Part shown: positions 37,563 to 46,510 of the stretch, one piece after another
How positions within the stretch are numbered: position 1 is the stretch's first letter
Layout of the letters: every line of letters begins with the position of its first letter
Assembly (NCBI GenBank): GCA_004297775.1
Contig: SCUE01000031.1
Location: 86,669-150,668, forward strand
Direction: 5' to 3'
Length of the DNA: 64,000 nucleotides
Origin: Chloroflexota bacterium
Lineage (GTDB): Bacteria > Chloroflexota > UBA6077 > FW602-bin22
Notes under the pieces: model-generated
Databases searched by the model: none
What the model was told of the DNA's origin: nothing
The model's input: only the letters and a program-made list of their open reading frames with translations
Program-made: the position numbers and the translations under genes

Positions 37563-38684
37563 TTGGAAACACTCGACGTGGCGGAACTGCTCTCGGATCG
37601 CGCCCGTTTGATCGAAAGCTCCGGGATTCGGCGCGTATTCGATCTCGCCGCGAAGCTCAAGGACCCCATCAATTTTTCGATCGGCCAACCGGATTTCCCA
37701 GTGCCGGAGGCGGTGCGCGAAGCGGCACGCGAGGCGATATCGCGCGGCCAGAATCGCTATACGCCGACTCAGGGCATCGAGGCGCTGCGCGTCCGAGTCG
37801 CCCGCAAGCTCTACGAACGGAACGGGATTGCCGGCAACGCCGACGACGTCCTGATTACGTCGGGAAGTTCAGGCGGCATCTTCCTGGCATTCGCGGCGCT
37901 GCTCAATCCCGGAGACGAGATTATCATCCCAGACCCCTATTTCGTCATGTACCCGCAGTTGGCGTCGTTTTTCGGCGCCAAGCCCGTGTTAGTCGACACG
38001 TACCCCGACTTCGCGCTCGATCCGGCGCGCGTCGCGGCGGCGGTCACTCCACGAACGAAGATGATCGTGGTGAACTCACCGGCGAATCCAACCGGCGCGG
38101 TCATCGATGAGTCGACCCTGCGGGCAATTGGCCAGATTGCGGCGCGCCACGGCCTGGTCGTGCTGTCGGACGAGGTGTACGAGACGTTCGTCTACGACGG
38201 CGCACGGCATTTCAGCCTCGGATCTGTCTACCCAAACACGTTGACGCTCAACGCACTTTCGAAAAGCCACGCCGCGACTGGCTGGCGGATCGGGTACGCC
38301 CACGGACCGCGACCGCTCCTCGAGAAAATGAAGGAATTGCAGCAGTACACGTTCGTGTGCGCGCCTTCATTTGCTCAGGAGGCGGCGATCGTCGCGCTGG
38401 ACGTCGACACGTCAGACCACGCGCGCGATTACGCGCGGCGACGCGACATGATCTACGACGGCCTGCGCGAGCGGTTCGAAGTCAACCGACCGAGCGGCGC
38501 CTTCTACATCATGCCGAAGGTTCACGATCGCGACGCCACTGAGTTCGTCGAGCGCGCGATCGCCGCCAACGTGTTGCTCATTCCGGGATCGGTCTTTTCA
38601 ACCCGCGCGACACATGTTCGGCTTTCGTACGCCGTCTCCGACGAGAAGATTCAGCGCGGGATCGAGATCCTGACAGGATTGTGA
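37563..38684 (+). CDS. Class I/II PLP aminotransferase
   Basis: 373 residues. INFSIGQPDFPVPEAVREA opens the fold, VVNSPANPTGAV and LSDEVYETFVYDG form the cofactor pocket, and the PLP lysine is in LNALSKSHAATGWRIGY. C-terminal R in THVRLSYAVSD is the substrate-carboxylate arginine. Aspartate or aromatic/branched 2-oxoacid aminotransferase activity is likely; the exact substrate is not clear. Start TTG 37563 (10 nt after a TAGAAT -10-like box) is used; a GTG at 37578 is the alternative. It follows the LuxR gene by 13 nt. Confidence 0.88.
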   Translation: METLDVAELLSDRARLIESSGIRRVFDLAAKLKDPINFSIGQPDFPVPEAVREAAREAISRGQNRYTPTQGIEALRVRVARKLYERNGIAGNADDVLITSGSSGGIFLAFAALLNPGDEIIIPDPYFVMYPQLASFFGAKPVLVDTYPDFALDPARVAAAVTPRTKMIVVNSPANPTGAVIDESTLRAIGQIAARHGLVVLSDEVYETFVYDGARHFSLGSVYPNTLTLNALSKSHAATGWRIGYAHGPRPLLEKMKELQQYTFVCAPSFAQEAAIVALDVDTSDHARDYARRRDMIYDGLRERFEVNRPSGAFYIMPKVHDRDATEFVERAIAANVLLIPGSVFSTRATHVRLSYAVSDEKIQRGIEILTGL

Positions 38685-38723
38685 CCGGACGCCGCCGTTG
38701 CGGGGCGAAGGCGGCGGGCGCGC

Positions 38724-38729
38724 TATATT
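38724..38729 (+). promoter_or_regulatory. -10 box of HD-GYP gene, near-leaderless
   Basis: TATATT lies 9 nt before the GTG start at 38739 with no ribosome site between. Confidence 0.45.
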
Positions 38730-38738
38730 CTCGGCCAC

Positions 38739-39917
38739 GTGCGTCGCGCGTCCATCAAGAGTCTTCCGCCCGGCTCGGTGCTGGCGAAGCCGATTCTCAA
38801 CGAACGCGGCGGTATTCTTCTGACCGCGGGGACCGAGCTGACCGATCGGTACGTCCGCCATTTGCTCGATCGCGGCACGCACGCGATCGCGATCGAGGAC
38901 GCCGACACGGATGACATCGACATACCCGACATCATCAGCGATTCCCTGCGCGCGACCGCGACCAACACCGTGTTTCGCGTGTACGAGGCGATCGGGAGCG
39001 CGGCGGCCCAACTCAAGGGGCTGAACGCGCCCGAGATCGCGAGCCGCGTGCGATCGAACGAGTTTCGCCAACAGGCCGGTCACATGGTTCCGACCGCGGC
39101 GGTCGTTGCCGTTGTCGACGACATCATCAACGAGGTGATGGATGTCGATCTGCTCACGGGCATGGCGGCCATCAAGAGCTACGACAACTACACCTTTGCC
39201 CATTCAGTCGAGATGGCGACCGCGGCGCTCGTCATCGGCCGCCGACTCCATCTCGATCGTGGCAGCTTGAAGCGGCTCGCCCGTGGCTGCCTCCTACACG
39301 ATATCGGTAAGATTTTCATCGACGACGCGGTTCTGAACAAGCAAGGCAAGCTCGATGACGAGGAGATGGTGCTCATGCGCAGCCATCCGACTCTCGGGTT
39401 CGAACTGTTGCAGGCCGTCCAGCCGAATGACGTCATCATCAACCACGTCGCGCTGCAGCACCACGAGCGGCAAGATGGCAAGGGCTATCCCCGTGGACTC
39501 GTGGGAAACAACCGCGTCGAGCGTCCGCCGTTCGGAAACGAGGGCCGGATCCTCCTGATGGCCGAGGTCGCGGCGATCGCGGACGTGTACGACGCGCTGG
39601 CGACCGATCGCCCCTATCGGCCCGCGCTCGCGCCCGAAGTGGTGCTGGATACGATGCGGCGTATGGCGACGACCTCGCTGAATCAGGAACTGATGACGCT
39701 CTTTACCTCACTCGTTCCCTCCTATCCGATCGGGATGACCATTCGCGTCACGGCCGGGCGGTGGATCGATCATACCGGCGTGGTTGCGCGCATCAATCGC
39801 TCCGCGATCGAGCGGCCGATCGTCCGAATCCTACGGGACGCGGCCGACGAGAAAGTTGGACCGTTCGATCTCGATCTCCACCACGATCGATCGATTCAGA
39901 TCGCCTCGATTCTGTAG
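38739..39917 (+). CDS. HD-GYP domain cyclic-di-GMP phosphodiesterase
   Basis: 392 residues. The N-terminal domain (about 1-90) includes IKSLPPGSVLAKPILNERGGILLTAGTEL, as in the paralogue at 11847. The HD-GYP domain is canonical: HSVEMA, C-L-L-H-D-I-G-K-I, and HHERQDGKGYPRGLVGNN. It should hydrolyse cyclic di-GMP. A C-terminal domain of about 60 residues (PIGMTIRVTAGRW...GVVARIN) is shared with the paralogue. It lacks a membrane segment or sensor domain. The giant hybrid kinase gene lies downstream, 368 nt away, on the same strand. Confidence 0.92.
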   Translation: MRRASIKSLPPGSVLAKPILNERGGILLTAGTELTDRYVRHLLDRGTHAIAIEDADTDDIDIPDIISDSLRATATNTVFRVYEAIGSAAAQLKGLNAPEIASRVRSNEFRQQAGHMVPTAAVVAVVDDIINEVMDVDLLTGMAAIKSYDNYTFAHSVEMATAALVIGRRLHLDRGSLKRLARGCLLHDIGKIFIDDAVLNKQGKLDDEEMVLMRSHPTLGFELLQAVQPNDVIINHVALQHHERQDGKGYPRGLVGNNRVERPPFGNEGRILLMAEVAAIADVYDALATDRPYRPALAPEVVLDTMRRMATTSLNQELMTLFTSLVPSYPIGMTIRVTAGRWIDHTGVVARINRSAIERPIVRILRDAADEKVGPFDLDLHHDRSIQIASIL

Positions 39918-40285
39918 TCGAGGCGGCGCGTCGGCCAACCTCCCTCGATGAGCGCGTCCGAGGCTGATTCCTCGTCGCCCATCCGACATTTCGCCTGTTC
40001 GACAATACTGTCAAATCGTGTAGGATAGAGTTGAGGGTGGGGAGGTGCGGTGTAGCAACGAATGTCGCCGGCGGGCCCGGCACATTGCCAGGCGCAGGAT
40101 GAAGTTTGAAGCTCGGCTTTTCGTGCACTGGCCGTAACCTCGACGCGTAGGGCTCAGCCGGCATGTTTTGCCGATCCCACCGAGCCACGGGATCACTGGA
40201 CGGCTGCAACGATTTCCCGACCGAGCTAGGAGAACGGCGTCAGTCGTAGAGATTCACGACCGCCATTGGGCGCAGTGAGGTAGGA
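39918..40285 (+). other. Intergenic leader region upstream of the giant kinase
   Basis: No coding frame is supported in these 368 nt. A sigma70-like promoter lies at 39999-40026, and the predicted message has a leader of about 250 nt before the ATG at 40286. The leader looks structured (GC-rich inverted pieces around 40165-40220), but I could not match it to a known riboswitch. Confidence 0.5.
39999..40026 (+). promoter_or_regulatory. Sigma70-like promoter for the kinase operon
   Basis: TCGACA (39999-40004), a 16-nt spacer and TAGGAT (40021-40026) predict transcription from about 40033. The spacer contains the inverted pair GACA/TGTC. Confidence 0.5.
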
Positions 40286-43165
40286 ATGGGCACGAAACGA
40301 TCCGCGACGATCGCGAGACGCACCGCCGAGAACCAGGGACTCACGGATGAGATGAAGGCGGCGCAGTTCCACATGCGCTCGCTCATCGATTCGAACGTCG
40401 ACGCGCTGGCGACGACCGACCCGCTCGGCGTGATCACCGACGTCAACCCCCAGATGTGCGCGCTGACCGGGCGGAGGCGCGAGGAGCTGATCGGATCGGC
40501 GTTCAAGGACTACTTCACCGACCCGATCCGCGCCGAGGACGGTATCCGCCAGGTGCTGACCGACGGTCGGGTGACCAACTACGAACTGACAATGAGCGCG
40601 AAGGACGGCGGGAAGACAATCGTCTCCTACAACGCGACGACCTTGCGCGATGCCGAGGGCCGCCTGCGCGGCGTGTTCGCGGCCGCGCGCGACATCACCG
40701 ACCAGAAGCAGCTTGAGGAGAGTCTCCGTCAGGTCCAGACCTACACCCGCGGCCTGATTGAGGCATCTGTCGACGGCCTCGTCACGGTCGACCCGGAACT
40801 CCTGGTCAGCGACGTCAACGAGCAGATGTCGCGTATGACTGGGTACGCGCGCGACGAGCTCATCGGGAGCCCCTTCACCGACTACTTCACCGACCCGGAG
40901 GCGGCCGCGGCTGGCGTGCGCCAGACGCTCGAGCAGGGCTACGTTACCAACTACGTCCTGGTCCTGCGCTCGCGGATTGGCAACGAGCGCGCAGTGTCGT
41001 TCAACGCGTCGGTGTTCAAGGACACGGCCGGAGACGTGCGCGGTATCTTCGCCTCGGCGCGCGATATCACCGAACAGCAACGACTGGAGGAGGAGCTGCG
41101 CGAGCAGCAGACTTACACGCGCGGCCTGATCGAGTCATCGGTCGATGCGATGATCACGGTCAACCCCGACCTGACAATCACCGATGTGAACGAGCAGATG
41201 GTGAAGCTCACCGAGGTGGTCAAGGCGAGCCTGATCGGCAGCCGCTTCCAGGACTTCTTCACCGAGCCTAGGCGCGCCGCCGACGGCGTCCGCCAAACGC
41301 TGCGCCAGGGGTTCGTGACCAACTACGAACTTACGCTGCGGACGCCGAGCGGCCGCGAGGTACTCGTCTCCTTCAACGCCTCGGTCTACAAGGACGCCGC
41401 CGGCGCGGTGCGGGGCATTTACGCGATCGCGCGCGACGTGACCGAGCAGCGCCGCCTCGAGGAACAGCTACGCGAGCAGCAGAACTACAGCCGCGCCCTG
41501 ATCGAGGCGTCGGTCGACGCGCTGGTCACGGTCAGCCCGACCGGCCTCATCACCGACGTCAACGAGCAGATGGTGCGGTTGACTGGGCACGGTAGGCAGC
41601 AGTTGGTCGGCCGTCCGTTTGCCGAGCTGTTTACCGAGCCGGATCGTGCCACGGACGGCGTCAAGCTGACCTTCGCCGACGGGATCGTCAAGAACTACGA
41701 ACTGGTTGTTCGCGCGAAGTCCGGTGTCGAGACGCGCGTGTCCTTCAACGCGGCCGTCTTCCGTGACACGGCCGGCAACGTCGACGGCATCTTCGCCGCC
41801 GCCCGCGACATCACCGACCAGAAGGGGCTCGAGGACGAAATCCGCGAGCAGCAGACCTACAACCGCGGGCTGATCGACTCGAACATCGACGCGCTGATGA
41901 CGACCGACGCCCTCGGGATCATCACCGACGTGAACCCTCAGATGTGTGCCATGACCGGCTGCACCCGGGACGAGTTGATCGGCTCGGCCTTCAAGGGGTA
42001 CTTCACGGACCCGCGGCGGGCGGAGGACGGCGTCCGGCGCGTGATCACCGAGGGCCGGGTCATCAACTACGAGCTGACGCTCCGGGCGAAGGACGGCAAG
42101 GAGACGACGGTCTCCTACAATGCAACCACCTTCACCGGCTCGGACGGTCGCCTGCGAGGGGTGTTCGCGGCCGCGCGCGACATCACCGACCAGAAGCGGC
42201 TGGAGGAGGACCTCCGCCAGGCCCAGAACTACAACCGCGGCCTGATCGAGTCGTCGGTCGACGCGATGCTGACAGTCGACCCCGAGCTCACCGTCACCGA
42301 CGTGAACGAGCAGATGGTCCGCCTGGCCGGCTACGCGCGCGACCAGTTGATCGGCAGCTCGTTCCAGGACTACTTCACCGAGCCCGACCGCGCCATCGCT
42401 GGGGTGCGTCAGACGCTCGCCGAGGGCTTTGTAACCAACTACGAGTTGACGCTGCGCTCGCGCCACCGCCGCCAGATTCTGGTCTCGTTCAACGCCTCCG
42501 TCTATAAGGACACCGAGGGCCGAGTCCGGGGCATCTACGCGATCGCGCGCGACGTGACCGAGCAGCGCCGTCTCGAGGAGCAACTCCGCGAGCAGCAGCA
42601 CTACAACCGTGGCCTGATCGAGTCTTCGGTCGACGCGCTCGTCACGGTTGACCCGGACGTGACCATTACCGACGTCAACGAGCAGATGGTCCGCCTGACC
42701 GGCTACACGCGCGAAGAGCTCGTCGGCAGCCCCTTCCGCGACTACTTCACCGAGCCCAGCCGCGCCGCGGCCGGTGTGCGCCAGACGTTGGCCGAGGGAT
42801 CGGTCACCAACTATGAGCTGGTGTTGCGCGCCAGGAGCGGCAAGCGCACGGTCGTGTCCTTCAGCGCCGGCACGTTCAAGGACACCGAAGGGCGGGTCGC
42901 CGGCATCCTCGCCGCGGCCCGGGACATCACCAACCAGAAGAGGCTGGCCGAGGATTTGCGCGACCAGCAGACCTACAACCGCGGTCTGATCGAGTCCTCG
43001 GTCGACGCGCTGATGACCGTCGCGCCAGATGGCGTGATTACGGACGTGAACGAGCAGACAGTTCGGCTGAGCGGCAACAGCCGGCGGCGCCTGATCGGGC
43101 AGCCGCTTCGAGGGTTACTTCACCGACCCAGAGCGTGCCGCCGCCGGGGTCAAACAAACGTTTGA
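40286..43165 (+). CDS. Multi-PAS hybrid histidine kinase, N-terminal part (frameshifted)
   Basis: 959 codons before a premature stop. The first eight tandem PAS units lie here, each 124 residues and exactly 372 nt, with the pattern Y-x-R-G-L-I-E-S-S-V-D-A-x-x-T-V, I-T-D-V-N-E-Q-M, D-Y-F-T-E-P and A-R-D-I-T. In unit 8 the frame breaks: CAGCCG-C-TTCGAG shows one extra C near 43106, after which the other frame continues the repeat. The last 19 residues (from LRGLLHRPRA) are out of frame. Read together with the next entry it is one protein of about 1815 residues. No signal peptide or membrane segment is seen, so it is cytoplasmic. SD is weak (GAGGTAGG before the ATG). Confidence 0.8.
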   Translation: MGTKRSATIARRTAENQGLTDEMKAAQFHMRSLIDSNVDALATTDPLGVITDVNPQMCALTGRRREELIGSAFKDYFTDPIRAEDGIRQVLTDGRVTNYELTMSAKDGGKTIVSYNATTLRDAEGRLRGVFAAARDITDQKQLEESLRQVQTYTRGLIEASVDGLVTVDPELLVSDVNEQMSRMTGYARDELIGSPFTDYFTDPEAAAAGVRQTLEQGYVTNYVLVLRSRIGNERAVSFNASVFKDTAGDVRGIFASARDITEQQRLEEELREQQTYTRGLIESSVDAMITVNPDLTITDVNEQMVKLTEVVKASLIGSRFQDFFTEPRRAADGVRQTLRQGFVTNYELTLRTPSGREVLVSFNASVYKDAAGAVRGIYAIARDVTEQRRLEEQLREQQNYSRALIEASVDALVTVSPTGLITDVNEQMVRLTGHGRQQLVGRPFAELFTEPDRATDGVKLTFADGIVKNYELVVRAKSGVETRVSFNAAVFRDTAGNVDGIFAAARDITDQKGLEDEIREQQTYNRGLIDSNIDALMTTDALGIITDVNPQMCAMTGCTRDELIGSAFKGYFTDPRRAEDGVRRVITEGRVINYELTLRAKDGKETTVSYNATTFTGSDGRLRGVFAAARDITDQKRLEEDLRQAQNYNRGLIESSVDAMLTVDPELTVTDVNEQMVRLAGYARDQLIGSSFQDYFTEPDRAIAGVRQTLAEGFVTNYELTLRSRHRRQILVSFNASVYKDTEGRVRGIYAIARDVTEQRRLEEQLREQQHYNRGLIESSVDALVTVDPDVTITDVNEQMVRLTGYTREELVGSPFRDYFTEPSRAAAGVRQTLAEGSVTNYELVLRARSGKRTVVSFSAGTFKDTEGRVAGILAAARDITNQKRLAEDLRDQQTYNRGLIESSVDALMTVAPDGVITDVNEQTVRLSGNSRRRLIGQPLRGLLHRPRACRRRGQTNV

Positions 43166-43719
43166 CGAGGGGGTGGTCACCAACTACGAGTTGGTCGTGC
43201 GCTCCCGGTCGGGTCGCAAACTGCCTGTCTCGCTCAATGCCGCGGTGTTCCGCGACACCGAGGGCAACGTCGCCGGTATCCTGGCCGCGGCGCGCGATAT
43301 AAGCCAACAGAAGCAGATCGAGGAGGAGTTGCGCGAGCAGCAGACCTACACCCGTGGGCTGATCGAGTCGAACATCGATGCGCTGATGACGACCGATACG
43401 CTCGGTGTCATCACAGATGTGAACGGCCAGATGTGCTCAGTCACGGGCCGCACACGGGACGAGTTGATCGGCTCGGCCTTCAAGGACTACTTCACCGATC
43501 CCCGACGGGCGGAAGACGGCGTCCGCCAGGTCCTGACGGAGGGCCGCGTCACGAACTACGAGCTGACGCTCCGAGCCAAGGACGGCACGGAAACGGTGGT
43601 ATCCTACAACGCAACGACTTTCACCGGCGCTGACGGACGTCTCCGGGGAGTGTTCGCCGCCGCCCGGGACATCACCGACCAAAAGCGGCTCGAGGAGCAG
43701 ATCCGCCAGCAAAACCGCG
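40370..43719 (+). repeat. Nine tandem 372-nt PAS-coding repeats
   Basis: The landmark codon of each unit falls at 40370, 40742, 41114, 41486, 41858, 42230, 42602, 42974 and 43347. Spacing is exactly 372 nt except for unit 8, which is 373. The units fall into types with a longer period: units 1, 5 and 9 are one type (SNxDAL, DVNPQMC or DVNGQMC, SAFKxYFTDPxRAEDG), and units 4 and 8 are another (KxTFxxGxVxNYELVVR, NAAVFRDT). This suggests growth by duplication of a block of about four units. Confidence 0.9.
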
Positions 43720-45731
43720 AGCTGACTGAGACCACCACATTCATGAACAACGTGCTGGAGAGCTCGACCGAGTACTCCATCATCGCAATGGATCGTGACG
43801 GATTGGTCCTGGCCTGGAACGAGGGAGCCCGACGGAACTACGGCTACTCCGCGGAGGAGATGATCGGGAAGGCGAACGCCCGGATTCTGCACGCGCCGGA
43901 GGTCATTGCCTCGGGCAGGATGCAGGAGCTTTTCGAGGTTGCTGATCGGACGGGCAAAGCTGAGGGCGTCATCGAGCGCGTCCGCAAGAGCGGCGAGCGG
44001 TTTACGGCCTCGGTTGTGAAGACTCTGCGTCGTGACGCCGATGGGGCGCCGATCGGCTACGTGCTGATCTCCAAGGACATCACCGAGCAGAAGCAGCTCG
44101 AGGCGCAGATCCAGCGTAAGAACGAGGAGCTGGAGGAGCAGTACTGCCGGGTCCAGGAAGCGAACCGGATGAAGTCCGAGTTCCTGGCCAACATGTCCCA
44201 TGAGCTCCGCACGCCGCTCAACGGAATCATCGGCTTCTCGGAACTGATGTACGACGGCAAGGTGGGCGAGATGGCTCCGGAGCACAAGCAGTACCTCGCC
44301 CACATCTTGACGAGTTCCCGCCACCTGCCGCAGCTCATCAACGACGTTCTCGATCTGGCCAAGGTCGAGTCGGGTAAGTTCGAGTTCCAGCCCGAGCCGG
44401 TCGCGCCGACGAAACTCCTGGGGGAGGTGATCGGCGTACTTCAGAGCTTGGCGGCCAGCAAGCGCGTCGACGTCCGGACCGAGGTGGCGAACGATCTGGG
44501 GGAGGTGGTGATCGACCCGGCCAAGCTGAAGCAGGTCGTCTACAACCACCTATCGAACGCGCTTAAGTTCACCCCGCAGGATGGGAGGGTGTGGGTCCGG
44601 GCGTTGGCCGAGGGAGACGCGCACTTCCGGATCGAGGTCGAGGATACCGGGATTGGCATCAAACCCGAGGACCTGGGCCGCCTGTTCGTCGAGTTCCAGC
44701 AGCTCGACGCCAGCGCCGCCAAGGAGCACCAGGGTACGGGGCTCGGGTTGGCGCTGACCAAGCGCATCGTCGAGGCTCAGGGTGGCCAGATCGGCGTGCG
44801 CAGCGAACTCGGCAAGGGGAGCACCTTCTTCGCGATCCTCCCGCGTGTCGCCGGTGTCTCACCGGCGGAGCGCCCCGTCGAGATCGAGGAGCCAATTCCG
44901 ACCCGGGCGGGAGCGCTGACCATCCTGGTGGTCGAGGACGACGCGCGCGACCGGTCCTGGCTGGTCGGGGAGCTCTCGGGGGCGGGCTACAACGTCCGGA
45001 CCGCGACCACCGGAGCGCAGGCGGTGGCGATCGCGCGGGCCGAATCGGTTGACCTGGTGACTCTGGACCTGCTGCTGCCGGACATGAGCGGCTGGGACGT
45101 GTTGCGGGCGATCCGGGCCGACGGCAAGAACGCCGACGTGCCGGTCGTCGTGGTGAGCGTGGCCGGCGAGCACGTCGCGGCGGCCGGCTTCGGCGTGGCC
45201 GAGTGCCTGACCAAGCCGGTCAGCGCGGCCGAGGTGCACGCGGCGCTGGCGCGGGCTGGCGCCTCACCGGCAGCGGCCAGCACGATCATGGTCGTCGACG
45301 ATGACGAGGTCACACTGCGCTACATGGAGGAGACGCTCAGGCAGATGGGGTACCGGACCGTCTGCCGGCCCGACGGTGAGAGCGCACTCGCGGCGGCGGT
45401 CGAGGCCCGGCCCGACGCCATCGTGCTCGACCTGCTGATGCCGGGGATGGACGGGTTCGCGTTCCTGGAGCGCTTCCGGCACACGACCCATGGTCGGCGC
45501 GTCCCGGTGCTGGTCTGGACGGGTAAAGACCTGACGGCCGAGGAGACGCAGCGTCTGCGGGCGTCGGCGCAGGCGATCGTCTCGAAGGCGACCGGCGAGC
45601 CGCGTGCCCTCCTGGCGGAGTTGCGGCGGTACGTCGCCGAGCCGACGGGTCCGAAACGCGCGAACGACCGGCGCCGGGCAACGCCCGCGAGCGCCAGTGT
45701 CGCTTCGCGGGATGCACACGATGGCCGGTGA
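43173..45731 (+). CDS. Multi-PAS hybrid histidine kinase, C-terminal part
   Basis: 852 codons; the true reading frame runs on from about 43107, inside PAS unit 8. It contains the end of unit 8, unit 9, a divergent tenth PAS (FMNNVLESSTEYSIIAMDRDG), a HisKA domain with the phospho-His in ANMSHELRTPLNGIIGF, a HATPase domain (N-box NHLSNALKFTP, G-box GTGLGLALTKRIVEAQGG) and two receivers (LDLLLPDMSG and LDLLMPGMDG, each with the acidic pair VVEDD or VVDDD). The GTG at 43173 is only the first start codon after the frame break. Its stop overlaps the next gene, so the cassette is one operon. Confidence 0.85.
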   Translation: MVTNYELVVRSRSGRKLPVSLNAAVFRDTEGNVAGILAAARDISQQKQIEEELREQQTYTRGLIESNIDALMTTDTLGVITDVNGQMCSVTGRTRDELIGSAFKDYFTDPRRAEDGVRQVLTEGRVTNYELTLRAKDGTETVVSYNATTFTGADGRLRGVFAAARDITDQKRLEEQIRQQNRELTETTTFMNNVLESSTEYSIIAMDRDGLVLAWNEGARRNYGYSAEEMIGKANARILHAPEVIASGRMQELFEVADRTGKAEGVIERVRKSGERFTASVVKTLRRDADGAPIGYVLISKDITEQKQLEAQIQRKNEELEEQYCRVQEANRMKSEFLANMSHELRTPLNGIIGFSELMYDGKVGEMAPEHKQYLAHILTSSRHLPQLINDVLDLAKVESGKFEFQPEPVAPTKLLGEVIGVLQSLAASKRVDVRTEVANDLGEVVIDPAKLKQVVYNHLSNALKFTPQDGRVWVRALAEGDAHFRIEVEDTGIGIKPEDLGRLFVEFQQLDASAAKEHQGTGLGLALTKRIVEAQGGQIGVRSELGKGSTFFAILPRVAGVSPAERPVEIEEPIPTRAGALTILVVEDDARDRSWLVGELSGAGYNVRTATTGAQAVAIARAESVDLVTLDLLLPDMSGWDVLRAIRADGKNADVPVVVVSVAGEHVAAAGFGVAECLTKPVSAAEVHAALARAGASPAAASTIMVVDDDEVTLRYMEETLRQMGYRTVCRPDGESALAAAVEARPDAIVLDLLMPGMDGFAFLERFRHTTHGRRVPVLVWTGKDLTAEETQRLRASAQAIVSKATGEPRALLAELRRYVAEPTGPKRANDRRRATPASASVASRDAHDGR

Positions 45732-46134
45732 GCCGATCCTGGTCGTCGACGATCAGGCCGTGAACCTCGAGCTGGCCAGGGTGCTCCTCACGATTGCGGG
45801 GTACGGCGTGCGCACGGCCACCGATGCCGAGCAGGCTCTTCGGGCGCTGGCGGAGGGTTACCGTCCACGCCTTATTCTGATGGACGTGCAGTTGCCCGGG
45901 ATGGATGGGCTCGAACTGACCCGACGACTGAAGGCCGACCCCGTGATGGACGGCACCAGGATCGTCGCGCTGACGGCGTACGCCATGACGGGCGACGAGG
46001 CGCGCGTGCTCGCGGCCGGCTGCGACGGCTATATCGCGAAGCCGATCGATACGCGCACCTTCGCCGGCCAGGTGGCCGCGGCCCTGGGTGCGACCTCCGG
46101 GAGTGGCGCGAGTTCGGGGCCGGCCGATGGCTGA
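45721..46134 (+). CDS. Single-domain response regulator (DivK-like)
   Basis: 137 residues from the ATG at 45721, 11 nt before the end of the kinase gene; an ATG at 45712 is also in frame. The receiver is complete: Asp10-Asp11 (VVDDQ), phospho-acceptor Asp55 (LILMDVQLPGMDG), Thr in ALTAYAM and Lys in YIAKPID. There is no output domain. It can shuttle phosphate between the two hybrid kinases and the HPt protein directly downstream, whose ATG overlaps its stop. Confidence 0.9.
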   Translation: MAGEPILVVDDQAVNLELARVLLTIAGYGVRTATDAEQALRALAEGYRPRLILMDVQLPGMDGLELTRRLKADPVMDGTRIVALTAYAMTGDEARVLAAGCDGYIAKPIDTRTFAGQVAAALGATSGSGASSGPADG

Positions 46135-46510
46135 TGTGGCGTCGAGTTCGGGCAATACGCTCGACAGCGAGGCGCTGGCGCGTTTGGCGAAGCTGGGCCG
46201 TCTGACCGACCAGAATCTCCTCGGCGACCTGGTCGCGCTGTTCGCGCGGGACGTGCCGCCGCGGATCGCCGCCTGCCAGGACGCGCTGGACCGCGATGAT
46301 CCCGAGAGTCTGCGCCGAGGGGCGCACGCGATCAAGGGTACCGCGGGCGCGCTCGGCGCGCGCGAACTCGGCGCGCTCTGCGCGCGAATCGAGACCGAGG
46401 CGGGCGTCGCGACTCCGGGTGACGTGTCCGGGCTGGTGAGCGCACTCGACTCGGCGTTCCGTCGGGCGTGCGCCGCGCTCGAAGCTCTCAGCCTCGAGCA
46501 GGGCGCATGA
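46127..46510 (+). CDS. Histidine phosphotransfer (HPt) protein
   Basis: 127 residues from the ATG at 46127. The HPt helix motif is RRGAHAIKGTAGALGARELGAL, with phospho-His67. It passes phosphate between receiver domains. It overlaps the genes on both sides (8 nt and 4 nt), the second as an ATGA, so translation is coupled through the cassette. Confidence 0.9.
   Translation: MADVASSSGNTLDSEALARLAKLGRLTDQNLLGDLVALFARDVPPRIAACQDALDRDDPESLRRGAHAIKGTAGALGARELGALCARIETEAGVATPGDVSGLVSALDSAFRRACAALEALSLEQGA

Noticed and set aside
40150..40240. Resemblance of the leader before the kinase to a c-di-GMP (GEMM) riboswitch
   Set aside because: The conserved GNRA loop and CGCAAAGCC core are missing; only scattered GC-rich inverted pieces are similar.
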